DNA of 56,410 nucleotides, taken from contig CAAGDE010000207.1 of NCBI GenBank assembly GCA_900768535.1, positions 1 through 56,410 of the forward strand, read 5' to 3'. Numbering within the stretch: position 1 is the stretch's first letter; each line of letters begins with the position of its first letter. Source of the DNA: Clostridia bacterium. Lineage in GTDB: Bacteria > Bacillota > Clostridia > Oscillospirales > CAG-272. The translations under genes and the position numbers were made by a program. The notes beneath the pieces were generated by a model, which saw only the letters and a list, made by a program, of their open reading frames with translations, was not told the DNA's origin and did not search any database. Below, piece after piece: positions 42,935-50,744 of this stretch.

Positions 42935-43214
42935 TTATCGAAACAGTTCCGAATGACTTCCGACGCGGTACAGCATCAGAACCAGTATGTCATCCAGCAC
43001 TTCATAGACAAGAAGCCAATCCGGTTCAATATGGCATTCCCGACAGCCCCGGTAGTTGCCGGTCAGGTCATGGTCACGGTATTTTTCAGCCAATGGTTCT
43101 CCGTTTGCAAGTTTTTTCAATCACCTCAAACAGTTTTTCCGTGTCCTTTCCCTGCTTCTTCGCCAGCTTCAGGTCTTTCTTGAATTGATTTGTAAATTTG
43201 ACCTCTTACTTCAT
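42935..43214 (-). pseudogene. YafQ/RelE-type toxin, inactivated
   Basis: The start ATG 43214 overlaps the antitoxin stop as ATGA. The expected protein reads MK, then EVKFTNQFKKDLKLAKKQGK, DTEKLFEVIEK, and after a frame change LANGEPLAEKYRDHDLTGNY and RGCRECHIEPDWLLVYEV to the C-terminal SHSELFR. Two lesions are visible. Codon 3 is TAA (43208-43206) where family members have Tyr or a similar residue. A run of six A on the minus strand (43117-43112) puts the second half in another frame, and five would restore it. The C-terminal half keeps the histidine and RVG-type residues of YafQ, so the damage is recent. Normal length would be about 92 residues. Confidence 0.8.
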
Positions 43215-43483
43215 GAATCCAAAGCCGCCCGCAAATCCGACATACTGGTATATCCCTTGGCACTCCGATCCTGCGCAAGTTTTCTGCCTTCAGCAATCGC
43301 CGCAGCAGTTGTAGCATTCGGAACATCCAGCTTCAGGGCAAAGGGCATTCCGTTTTCGCGGATGGTCTGACGCAGAAAGATATTGATCGCGGTCGTCATG
43401 CTCAAACCGAGTTCCTCAAAAATTTTCTCCGCTTCCAGTTTCACTTCCCGATCCGTGCGGATATTCAGATTTGTTGTTTCCAT
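43211..43483 (-). CDS. RelB/DinJ family antitoxin
   Basis: 90 residues with the ribbon-helix-helix N-terminus of RelB/DinJ (TNLNIRTDREVKLEAEKIFE, ELGLSMTTAINIFLRQTIRE), followed by the toxin-binding tail (ALKLDVPNATTAAAIAEGRK). Start at ATG 43483 with GGGAGG upstream. It should repress its own promoter as a dimer and neutralise the YafQ partner, but the partner gene is broken. A consensus promoter and inverted repeat lie upstream. Confidence 0.88.
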   Translation of the reverse strand: METTNLNIRTDREVKLEAEKIFEELGLSMTTAINIFLRQTIRENGMPFALKLDVPNATTAAAIAEGRKLAQDRSAKGYTSMSDLRAALDS

Positions 43484-43512
43484 AAAAACACCTCCCATCT
43501 GATTCTACCCTT

Positions 43513-43554
43513 ATTATAGCACTTTATTCGTGCGTTGTCAATACATTGCACGAA
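43513..43554 (-). promoter_or_regulatory. Promoter and operator-like inverted repeat of relB
   Basis: TTGACA (43541-43536) and TATAAT (43518-43513), spacer 17 bp, on the minus strand. TTCGTGC (43527-43533) and GCACGAA (43548-43554) form an inverted repeat across the -35 element, as expected for a RelB operator. Confidence 0.75.
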
Positions 43555-43616
43555 TTTGTTCTAATTTCATCCCCTATGCAAGTTTCTTTTCGTCTATCTG
43601 CCGCCGCTGTTTGCGG

Positions 43617-43778
43617 TCAATCTCGGTGATTTTGTGGCGGTCGGGATGCAAGCACCGCCTTTTCAATAAATTCGGACAGACTCCCGCAATCGTTCTGCGC
43701 GGAGGCTGTCCGTACTTTTTCCATTGTCTCCGGTTTCAGCCACAAGGCGAACCGGATTTTGTCTTTTACCGCTTTCAT
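43617..43778 (-). pseudogene. Truncated ribbon-helix-helix mobilisation protein
   Basis: 53 codons. MKAVKDKIRFALWLKPETME and the following KVRTASAQNDCGSLSEFIEK match the N-terminus of small DNA-binding proteins found beside relaxase genes in Firmicutes elements. These normally continue beyond the SEFIEKA motif. Here the sequence changes to VLASRPPQNHRD and stops. In another frame the next bases encode HPDRHKITEIDRKQRRQID, which resembles the end of a serine recombinase, so a deletion junction probably lies near 43650. GAAGGG precedes ATG 43778. Confidence 0.5.
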
Positions 43779-44094
43779 TTTCCCTTCTTTCCGACATCAT
43801 TCCGACCCCGTAGAATTGCCGTTTCCGACATCGCGGCACGACATCGCAGAGACTTCTGCAAACTGCCGAAAACGCCCCGAAAACCGCCCTTCCGATCGGC
43901 TTTGCCGGACGGTGTGACCCCGCCGCGGACACGCACGACCCCGCGGCTTTCTCCCGCTTCAGCACATCCGGTTTCCACACCAAGCCACGGATTTTCCATA
44001 TCTTTGTCCATGGGGGCTTTCCTATGTGATACAAAACGGGCGGTACTGATTTCCCAGCACCGCCTGCTACTATCCTGATTGTTCCTGTTCTCAT
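43775..44094 (-). other. Possible small mobile-element reading frames
   Basis: Two overlapping minus-strand frames lie between the HipA-like stop and the ribbon-helix-helix remnant. One starts at ATG 44094 with AGGAG three bases upstream (MRTGTIRIVAGGAGKSVPPV). The other ends at 43775 with ATGA overlap into the next start (segments MENPWLGVETGCAEAG, RGRNDVGKKGK). Both look like sequences I have seen beside mobilisation genes in gut Firmicutes, but I cannot decide which is translated. Confidence 0.3.
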
Positions 44095-44102
44095 GTTCTC
44101 CT

Positions 44103-45485
44103 TTACATGGTCGGATCAAAGCCATGATGCTCTGTCTGCTCCGGTTCCTCGTCAAGTATTTCCAATACCCGTTCCTGTCCGTTCAGAATAAACGCCCGGA
44201 TAAAGTCCCGGTTGACTGCAATCGGAATCTCATCCATACACGCGTCAATGATCTCCGCCGTAATCTCCGGCAGACCCATTTCCAAGTACATCTCCCGCGC
44301 CTCTTCGCAGTTCTGCAAAAATTCCCGCAGGAAACGGATCAGCCCGTCTCCCCTGCGGCTGCTGTCGCTCGGATACCCCCGCGCGATCAGGGCAATGTTG
44401 TTGTCATAGTTCGGTGCCATGGAGAGAATCTTTCCTGTTTTGACATCGCGCAAAAAGCCGAAATTTTCGGTATGCCGATCCATATTGAAGCAGACCGAAT
44501 CCATCCAGATCAATCGCAGGTACTGCCGTGCCAACTCCGGGGACATCGCATTCAGAAGTCGGAAGCAGGTTTCGTAGTCCTCATCGTCATCCACCAGTGA
44601 CCGGATCGGCTCAAAATTCACGCGCGCACCGTCCGTAAAATCCCGTGACCGGATATAGGAACCATCCAGTTCATAGTGCGCCATATCCAACCCCAGCTTC
44701 TCCCCCAGGCGGCAGATAAACAGCTCGGAGAAGTATTCCGCCTCGGTTCCGCTTTTGTACATCCACCATTTTCCGTCGATCAGCCGCCAGCATTTCTCGA
44801 AGCTCCCGATATTGGTCAGCTCCGGAGTTCGGGACGGCTTTCTCGAAAAGCTGTCCGGATCCCCGCGCAGCGCAAGCGTGTCAAAATCGTTTTCCTTGAA
44901 TCGAATGTCATCATAGGTCACGGTCGCACCCTCCGGCTTGAACCAGTACCGATCTGTCACCGTTGCCGCGTTTACGGCAAGTGCCGTTTGCACATCGTCC
45001 GTTTCCCGCAACCGGAGCACCTTTTTGAGAAGCCTTGAGTTGGTTCGGTGCTCGTCGATTGCACGGGATGCGATCCATCCCTCCATGTTTTTCGTCCGCT
45101 TCAGATACAGCGGCAGAAGATCTTCCCGGCAGTCCGACAGGCCGCCGTTTTTGACCGTCGCAATGGGACGGTCCTCCAACATCAAAGTTCCGGTTATATG
45201 TTCCATATTTCTCACCACCCGTCTTTTCAGATGATTCACCTGTATCCCCTCCGGCGTTGCACGAAGCCGCTTCAGCTGTTCCTGCAGTTGCCGCCGGCGT
45301 TCGACCGATGCGCAGACGGCATCCGACTCTCCCGCCTTGAGGTACCGACTTTTCAGTTTGCCGTTTTCCGTCCATTGAAGATATAGGCGTTCCTTCCCGC
45401 CAATCATTTTGTGGGAGATATACCCGGATATGCATTCCGACAGCTCCTGTTCCAGTCGCCTGATTTGTTCCTGTATGCTTTCCAT
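44103..45485 (-). CDS. HipA-like kinase-fold protein with N-terminal coiled region
   Basis: 460 residues. The C-terminal part has features of HipA-type kinases: a lysine in GKWWMYKSG (Lys244), the catalytic loop NMDRHTENFGF at 334-343 and the metal Asp in APNYDNN at 357-363. HipA toxins phosphorylate glutamyl-tRNA synthetase or related targets. Here residues 1-80 form a charged helical region with the phrase RLYLQWTENGKLKSRYLKAG, resembling small DUF6788-like proteins of mobile elements, and residues 90-190 are unassigned. No HipB antitoxin gene lies beside it, so the N-terminus might serve that role. The binding site GGGGGGAG precedes ATG 45485. A promoter with an internal inverted repeat lies at 45520-45555. 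An alternative is a non-toxin HipA-like kinase. Confidence 0.7.
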   Translation of the reverse strand: MESIQEQIRRLEQELSECISGYISHKMIGGKERLYLQWTENGKLKSRYLKAGESDAVCASVERRRQLQEQLKRLRATPEGIQVNHLKRRVVRNMEHITGTLMLEDRPIATVKNGGLSDCREDLLPLYLKRTKNMEGWIASRAIDEHRTNSRLLKKVLRLRETDDVQTALAVNAATVTDRYWFKPEGATVTYDDIRFKENDFDTLALRGDPDSFSRKPSRTPELTNIGSFEKCWRLIDGKWWMYKSGTEAEYFSELFICRLGEKLGLDMAHYELDGSYIRSRDFTDGARVNFEPIRSLVDDDEDYETCFRLLNAMSPELARQYLRLIWMDSVCFNMDRHTENFGFLRDVKTGKILSMAPNYDNNIALIARGYPSDSSRRGDGLIRFLREFLQNCEEAREMYLEMGLPEITAEIIDACMDEIPIAVNRDFIRAFILNGQERVLEILDEEPEQTEHHGFDPTM

Positions 45486-45519
45486 GGTGCTCCCCCCAAT
45501 ATAACCTTCATCTGTCTTT

Positions 45520-45555
45520 ATTATAACCTATTTTCTTGCAAAATGCAATAGGTTA
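45520..45555 (-). promoter_or_regulatory. Promoter with 9-bp inverted repeat upstream of the HipA-like gene
   Basis: TTGCAT (45548-45543) and TATAAT (45525-45520) with a 17-bp spacer on the minus strand. TAACCTATT (45524-45532) and AATAGGTTA (45547-45555) form a perfect inverted repeat that covers both promoter boxes, a typical repressor site. Confidence 0.65.
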
Positions 45556-45639
45556 AATGAAATTTTATCAGGAATCGAAGGAAATCCCTGCGTTTGTAGT
45601 TCCTGTTCCGTCACTGCTTCCGTGTAGGCACTTTCCACC

Positions 45640-45880
45640 TCACGCCTCACCTGTTCCCGTATCGCCGAACAGCTTTGCCTGAAACTCCGGGGCTTGCACC
45701 TGCAGGAGATATCTTGCATTGCCGCAATGGTAGAGGCAAACGCCGCGCTCCGGGTGGTCGATCAAAGCGTATTCCGCCGGCGAGATGGACAGCGCATCGC
45801 AGAAGTCCCGTTGCTCCACATGACCGGGGTAGAACAGAAACCGGTTCGCGGGGATGGCAAAGAGCGGTTTCGTGTATAAT
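45640..45880 (-). pseudogene. Possible conjugation ATPase (VirB4/TraE-type) C-terminal fragment
   Basis: About 80 codons to TGA 45642-45640: YTKPLFAIPANRFLFYPGHV, EQRDFCDALSISPAEYALID, HPERGVCLYHCGNARYLLQV and APEFQAKLFGDTG. The pattern is protein-like with consistent codon use, and its end resembles C-termini of conjugation ATPases of Firmicutes elements. It has no start of its own and is joined to a recombinase N-terminus in another frame. The family assignment is tentative. Confidence 0.35.
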
Positions 45881-46016
45881 GCCTGATTTGCGCGGCAAAG
45901 GAATGCAGTTGATCCTCCGGCGGGCTGGATACCCGACAGTATGGGGCAAGGCGGATTTTTGCCTTTGCCACGTCTGCCGTCTCCGGCGCTTTCAGTTCCG
46001 TAACCGTTGTCTGCAT
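45873..46016 (-). pseudogene. Serine recombinase (large resolvase) N-terminal fragment
   Basis: 48 codons from ATG 46016: MQTTVTELKAPETADVAKAK, then IRLAPYCRVSSPPEDQLHSF and AAQIRHYT. The YCRVSS segment carries the catalytic serine of serine recombinases, and E-D-Q-x-x-S-F-x-x-Q is the usual continuation. After HYT the frame loses similarity, so only the first 10% of the gene remains. It marks the right border of the decayed integrative element. Confidence 0.7.
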
Positions 46017-46079
46017 CGGCTCTCACCTTCTATCTCAAATGAATTGTGTACTACAACAATACCATAACTCCGCGCAAAT

Positions 46080-46320
46080 ATCCAGCCCAAGCAGGGATGA
46101 ATCGAAAATTCAGCAATTGAATCTCATTCTCTTCCACTTCTTCAATCCAATCCGAAAAAGCTTCCTTTGTTGATCCGGATCGGGTTCGCTTAGAATTGCA
46201 TAGAGCTGCTCCTTCGGGAAATAAGCGGCGGAAATCGACGTGGAAATGTCCGGCATGATGAGAACCTGCTGTTTCGCAGATCTTTTTGATCGAAACCTCT
46301 TGCAATCCGAGCAACAAAAC
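46080..46320. other. Gap without a supported gene
   Basis: Minus-strand frames here (for example segments MPDISTSISAAYFPKEQLYA and DWIEEVEENEIQLLNFRF in different frames) may be one decayed small protein, but the evidence is weak. I see no RNA gene. Confidence 0.3.
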
Positions 46321-46359
46321 ATAAAAAACACGGCTCCGGATGGCTTCCGGAGCCGTGTT
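46321..46359 (-). terminator. Strong intrinsic terminator of the LacI-controlled cluster
   Basis: A perfect 14-bp stem (46327-46340 with 46346-46359, arm AACACGGCTCCGGA) with a 5-base loop is followed on the minus strand by TTTTTTAT. It lies 48 bases past the last gene. Confidence 0.9.
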
Positions 46360-46406
46360 CATTTGATCCGGTCTGTTCAGTCACTTTGACTGCCTGACGC
46401 ATCTTC

Positions 46407-47831
46407 TCAGTGCTTCCGCTTTCTGCAAAGTATTGCCGCGCCGCCGCACAGCGCAAGGATGATCGACAGCCCCGCTGCGGAGGATTCGCAACCAAGCACC
46501 GTGTCATTTGCGTCCGTTTCATCCGATTTGCCCGTGCCGTCGCCGGGGTTCTCCGGTGTGCCCGACGCCTCGGTGGGAGTCGAAGGAGTCTCTGTCGGGG
46601 TAGTGGGTGCCTCGGTGGGTGCCTCGGTGGGTGTGGTGGGTGCCTCGGTGGGTGCTTCTGTGGGGGTGGTCGGTTCCTCGGTCGGCGGTTCGGTTGCCTT
46701 CTCCTCAAACTGGCTGTCGTTGCCGGTGCCGTTTCTGCATTCGTTCAGCGTAATAATGGTGTTGTTGTCCCATGCGGTCAGCCAGTATTCACCGCTGATT
46801 CCGTCGCCCCAGAAATTTGCAATGAACACATTGTCGCTGCCGTTCAGAATCGTTTGCCATTCGGCGCTCGGCGTCCCGACCCACACCAGCACACGGAAGG
46901 TAACCGAATGGTTGCCCTTTTCCAGCGGATTATAGCCATCGGTATAAAACTGCAGCTGCGTATACTTTGCGGTGTCCCCCTTTTTGACGGTCACTGCGCC
47001 GTCCTCGGTGCGCAGCACCTCGCCGGGCTTTCCCTCGCTCTCGCCTTCTACCTGAATCCGGCTGTAACTGTTGCCGGTGTGGCTCTCCAGCCGCTCGCCG
47101 TCCGCCCAGATCTGAATCTCCTTGACCGAGATCTTTGCGCCCACGGTGTTGCTGTTGAACTGCCACCACATACGGAAGAACAGCGTGGAGAAATCCTTTG
47201 TAAAGGAGGTCTGTTTCAGCTCATAGGTACGGTTGACCCACACATACTGCCCGATCGGCTCATCCGGCTCGGGCGTGATTGCAGGCTCCTGCTCGCCGGG
47301 CGTTCCGTCGCGCAGCTCGGTTGCGGGAATCATGTTGTCCGCAACGATCACCCAATGCGCGCCCTCGGTCAGCCCTGCACCCCACAGGAAGAAGTAAAGC
47401 GAATTGACCTCTTTCAGCCAGCCCTCGTCGGCATTGGTCACCTTCACGCGCAGCTTCAGCTTCAGCGTGTGATTTCCCTTTGCAACGGTAGCGGTGGTGG
47501 AGGTGCCGAAGTCGGTGGCGGTGGTAACGCCCTTCCGGAAGCCGGCACCGGAAATGCTGCAGGTTTCCAGCAGCGTATCGTCACAGTAAACGGACATGGA
47601 CGGGATGTCAATATCCGCCAGCGCGGTATCGGAGCCGTTGTACGGCAGCGTGAAGTTGAAATTCAGGGTGGTGGTGTTGGCGGTAAAGTCGCTCTCCTGC
47701 AGCTGATAGGTCCGGACAACCCAGACGTATCCGTCATCCGTTTCGACGGCGAATGCAAGGGCACTGCCCAACGCGACAAGCAGAGCTGCGAGAATAAGCA
47801 GAGCAGGGATCACTTTTGAGATGCGTTTCAT
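46407..47831 (-). CDS. Surface protein with duplicated beta domain, PT-rich linker and C-terminal anchor
   Basis: 474 residues, signal peptide to about residue 27 (LAFAVE). Two related domains of about 150 residues follow: the first begins YVWVVRTYQLQESDF and ends HWVIVADNMIPATEL; the second begins YVWVNRTYELKQTSF and ends YWLTAWDNNTIITLNE. A linker of PTEAPT-type repeats (about 375-435) leads to a C-terminal helix opened by LGCESSAAG and closed by CRKRKH. The repeat DNA spans roughly 46560-46700. The domain family is not one I recognise; beta-rich carbohydrate-binding is plausible. The tail has the same Gly-Cys/hydrophobic/basic plan as the protein at 4500-5663. ATG 47831 follows GGAGG by 8 bases. 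Last gene of the LacI cluster. Confidence 0.65.
   Translation of the reverse strand: MKRISKVIPALLILAALLVALGSALAFAVETDDGYVWVVRTYQLQESDFTANTTTLNFNFTLPYNGSDTALADIDIPSMSVYCDDTLLETCSISGAGFRKGVTTATDFGTSTTATVAKGNHTLKLKLRVKVTNADEGWLKEVNSLYFFLWGAGLTEGAHWVIVADNMIPATELRDGTPGEQEPAITPEPDEPIGQYVWVNRTYELKQTSFTKDFSTLFFRMWWQFNSNTVGAKISVKEIQIWADGERLESHTGNSYSRIQVEGESEGKPGEVLRTEDGAVTVKKGDTAKYTQLQFYTDGYNPLEKGNHSVTFRVLVWVGTPSAEWQTILNGSDNVFIANFWGDGISGEYWLTAWDNNTIITLNECRNGTGNDSQFEEKATEPPTEEPTTPTEAPTEAPTTPTEAPTEAPTTPTETPSTPTEASGTPENPGDGTGKSDETDANDTVLGCESSAAGLSIILALCGGAAILCRKRKH
46560..46700. repeat. In-frame minisatellite encoding PTEAPT repeats
   Basis: Degenerate tandem units of GGTGCCTCGGTGGGTG-like sequence on the plus strand, coding Pro/Thr/Glu/Ala repeats in the wall-spanning linker. 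Length variation between strains is expected. Confidence 0.75.
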
Positions 47832-47850
47832 GATTTCTTCCTCCAAAAAA

Positions 47851-49221
47851 TTAATTTCCATCCGGTGCGGCAGCACCGGAACAAAGGACGTTTTCGGTGA
47901 CGGTCTGCCCGATGCGGGCAGGCGCGTCGGAAAGGACTTTCAGGCGCTCGGTATAGAGATCATGCAAATGCAGGACGCCGATTCTGCCGGCACTGCCGAA
48001 GTGCAGCAGCGCGCCGGACGGTGTGCCCTCGCGCAGAATGGCAGTGTGGCGCAGGATCAGGTGCTCCACCCGGTCGTAGATGCCGAAATAGGCGGTGTCG
48101 TGCCGGTCCCCCGTCACGGTCAGTCCGTCCACAATCACGGTTCCGATCCGCTGCGGAATCTCCGCGCCGCGGGGCGCTGCCGTGTCCTCCACCTCGCAGC
48201 AGGGAATCCCGATCTGGAACAGCTTGCGCCCGTCTGCCGGGTTGTGATGCCGGATATTCCGGAAGGTGATGCACTCAATGTTGCCTCCCAGGCGGAACAG
48301 CATCGGCTCGGTGTAGGTATAGTTCGGCTCGGTCTGTCGCAGATCGACATTCTCAATCAGAATATTTCCGAAATTGCCGCCCTCGCCGTCCGGAAACCAC
48401 GGGTTGATGTAGAAGCCGAAGCTGCGGTAGCTTCCGCTGATGTTGCACAGGGTTACGCGGTCCAGCCGCCCGGTTCCGCGCGAGAGCAGCCGGATGCCCT
48501 GATCGGCATTTTCCAGCTGCACGCCATCCACCAGCACGTCCTCAACCGACGACACCCCGTCCAGCTGATCCGGCGTGATGGCAATGAAGTCATCGCCGCT
48601 CCGTCCCCGGATGTTCCGCAGCGTCAGGCAGCTGCCGGGACCCCAGATGTTGATGCCGTCCTGGTTCTCGGCGTCCATGTGCTCGGTCAGCGGAATCGTG
48701 ATGTTCTCCAGCGTCACGCGGTGCCAGTTAATCAGCAGAAAGGCAAAACAGCGCTGGTTCAGAATCGTGACGTCGCGGACCGTCAGATTCCGCACGCCGA
48801 AGAATTCCATTGCCACCACCCAGCGTCGGTACTCCAGCACCCGGTTGAAGGTCCCCTCCGGGCAGGGCACATCATGTGCCTGCGCGCGGCAGTTGTGGTT
48901 ATAGGTACCGCCGAGGATTGCAATGTTCTCCTGCCGGATGCAGGCGGTGTCCTCGCAGCTGTTGCGCAGCAGCGGCACATCGCTATGGTCGGCAAGGTAG
49001 AGCCCGCAGGAGGTATTGGGGCATTCCAGCGTGGTGTTGGAATGCAGCCGCAGCCCCCGCACCAGCGCCGCACCGTCCAGAATCAGGTGCAGGGCGCAGT
49101 CCTCGCCTGCCCTGTCAAGAAGCGCCTGCAGCTGCGAGGTCATGTCGGTCCCGCCGCCGGCTTTCACATTGCTGTCCAGCACAATGCCCGCCTCGGATGC
49201 AACGATCGTCTGAAGCCTCAT
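47851..49221 (-). CDS. GH28-like right-handed beta-helix protein
   Basis: 456 residues, no signal peptide. The N-terminus has the usual beta-helix opening (ILDGAALVRGLRLHSNTTLE), and the core has the GH28 acid motifs ENQDGINIWGP and GRSGDDFIAI. GH28 enzymes cleave galacturonans and related polymers using three Asp residues. The later G-H-G and R-I-K motifs are not visible; the corresponding region reads ISGSYRSFGFYINPW. The catalytic machinery is therefore incomplete or divergent, and another lyase or hydrolase of the pectate-lyase-like superfamily is possible. ATG 49221 overlaps the stop of the solute-binding gene as ATGA. It is likely cytoplasmic. Confidence 0.65.
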   Translation of the reverse strand: MRLQTIVASEAGIVLDSNVKAGGGTDMTSQLQALLDRAGEDCALHLILDGAALVRGLRLHSNTTLECPNTSCGLYLADHSDVPLLRNSCEDTACIRQENIAILGGTYNHNCRAQAHDVPCPEGTFNRVLEYRRWVVAMEFFGVRNLTVRDVTILNQRCFAFLLINWHRVTLENITIPLTEHMDAENQDGINIWGPGSCLTLRNIRGRSGDDFIAITPDQLDGVSSVEDVLVDGVQLENADQGIRLLSRGTGRLDRVTLCNISGSYRSFGFYINPWFPDGEGGNFGNILIENVDLRQTEPNYTYTEPMLFRLGGNIECITFRNIRHHNPADGRKLFQIGIPCCEVEDTAAPRGAEIPQRIGTVIVDGLTVTGDRHDTAYFGIYDRVEHLILRHTAILREGTPSGALLHFGSAGRIGVLHLHDLYTERLKVLSDAPARIGQTVTENVLCSGAAAPDGN

Positions 49222-50729
49222 GTGCTGCCTCCCGTGCCGGTCAGGTTCTCCACGCAGCGGCGAATGATTTTTTCGGCGCCGCCCCTGATGATGTCGGTCA
49301 TCGATGCCAGATCGCGCACCTTATCCTTTGCGATGGCATCCTGATACCGCACGCGGATGTAGTCATACCACAGAGTATCGCCCAGATCCATCGTCCGTGT
49401 GGCAAACAGAATATCCAGCATCTGTGCCGATTCGGGGTCGGGCATTTTACCGCGCAGAAGGCGGTCATAGTAGACCGGCATATAGATCTCATCCGCAAAG
49501 CAGGCCAGCGCCTCCAGCACCGTGCCGGTCAGGGCAAGCTCGGTGTTGAAGACCGGCACCACTGTCGGAAAGCCGGAATACACGCGGCTGATGTAGCTCT
49601 CCTGCGTGCTGTCCCGCAGCGGGTAGGGCAGCAGTCCAAAGGAAACGTCCATGCTCCGGATCGACGGCACATCCTTGAGAATCACCGTGCGAAACAGCCC
49701 GTGCCCGTCGGCAAACATCACGTTTCCTGCCGCAATGTAGTTGCCGAACGCATTGGCGTTGTAGTTGGTGGCGTTGCTGTAGAGCGTCTGGAACAGCGTC
49801 AGATCATCGTTGTAGCTTTTGTCGTAGAGCCGGTTCATCAGGGTATAGAAATTTTCATTTCCGGGAATTGCGAACAGCGGCGTGTCTGCCTCGTCCTTCT
49901 CCACCGTCCGGAAGCCGGCGCACTGCCACAGGCTTGGGAAAAACATATCCGCCTCGGTGATGAAGCCATAGGTGTCGAGGTCATTGAAAATGCCGTCACC
50001 GTTCTCGGAAGCCAGCAGCGCAGCCACGCGGAACATCTCCTCAATCGTCCATTCCTTTTCGGTCACCTTTGCGTACAGATCCTCTCCAACCGATTCCGTC
50101 ATTGCCTTGTTGAACGCCAGCGCGTTGACGCTCTCCAGAAAATGCAGGCTGTCGTTTCCGTAGGCAAAGAAATACTTGCCGCTGATGCTGATGTCGCGGT
50201 TAACCTCCGACCACCAGCTATGGGAAAGATCGAGCGTGGGCAGGTTGTCATAGGCGGTGATGTCGCCGTTGATTGCCGAGGTGATGGCATCGCGATCGAT
50301 CATCAGAAAGGTGTCGAAATCGTTCAGCCCGTTCATCACGCATTTCTGCAGATAGTTTGAGAGCTCAAACAGCCATTGCTCGTTCGGCCGGTAGACGAGC
50401 TTGATGTTCAGGGTACTCTCCATCGCCCGGTTGCGGCTCCAGATTGCCTGACTCAGCTCGTCTCCGCTGTCGGCAGCCACATCAATGCGCATATCGTAAT
50501 ACTGCTCCCAGAGGTTCCAGTCCACACCTGCCATGCGGAACTCCCGCCCACCGAAGTCATATTCGCCGCAGACCTCGGTAAAGGCGTTGCGCATCGACTC
50601 CTGCGTCCCCCCGTCGGTTGTGTTGTCCTGCGGCGGGACATCGGGCGTCTTCTTCCCACAGCCCCCCAGAAGCGCCGGGAGCAGCGCCAGACACAGCAGA
50701 GCTGCCATCCATCTTGCTTTTGCTTTCAT
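49218..50729 (-). CDS. Extracellular solute-binding lipoprotein
   Basis: 503 residues with lipobox LGGC and a family 1-type solute-binding domain (YDFGGREFRMAGVDWNLWEQ, IWSRNRAMESTLNIKLVY, EKEWTIEEMFRVAALLAS). It lies between the cytoplasmic GH13 gene and the GH28-like gene and overlaps the latter. It would deliver an oligosaccharide to an importer that is not in the window. AAAGGAG precedes ATG 50729. The sampled GC nearby is far higher than in the genes at 1-29 kb. Confidence 0.82.
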   Translation of the reverse strand: MKAKARWMAALLCLALLPALLGGCGKKTPDVPPQDNTTDGGTQESMRNAFTEVCGEYDFGGREFRMAGVDWNLWEQYYDMRIDVAADSGDELSQAIWSRNRAMESTLNIKLVYRPNEQWLFELSNYLQKCVMNGLNDFDTFLMIDRDAITSAINGDITAYDNLPTLDLSHSWWSEVNRDISISGKYFFAYGNDSLHFLESVNALAFNKAMTESVGEDLYAKVTEKEWTIEEMFRVAALLASENGDGIFNDLDTYGFITEADMFFPSLWQCAGFRTVEKDEADTPLFAIPGNENFYTLMNRLYDKSYNDDLTLFQTLYSNATNYNANAFGNYIAAGNVMFADGHGLFRTVILKDVPSIRSMDVSFGLLPYPLRDSTQESYISRVYSGFPTVVPVFNTELALTGTVLEALACFADEIYMPVYYDRLLRGKMPDPESAQMLDILFATRTMDLGDTLWYDYIRVRYQDAIAKDKVRDLASMTDIIRGGAEKIIRRCVENLTGTGGST

Positions 50730-50744
50730 TGTGTTTTTCTCCTT

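Noticed and set aside
47821..49344. Plus-strand frame of 507 codons opposite the GH28-like gene
   Set aside because: Shadow of a real minus-strand gene; no start signal and no family resemblance.
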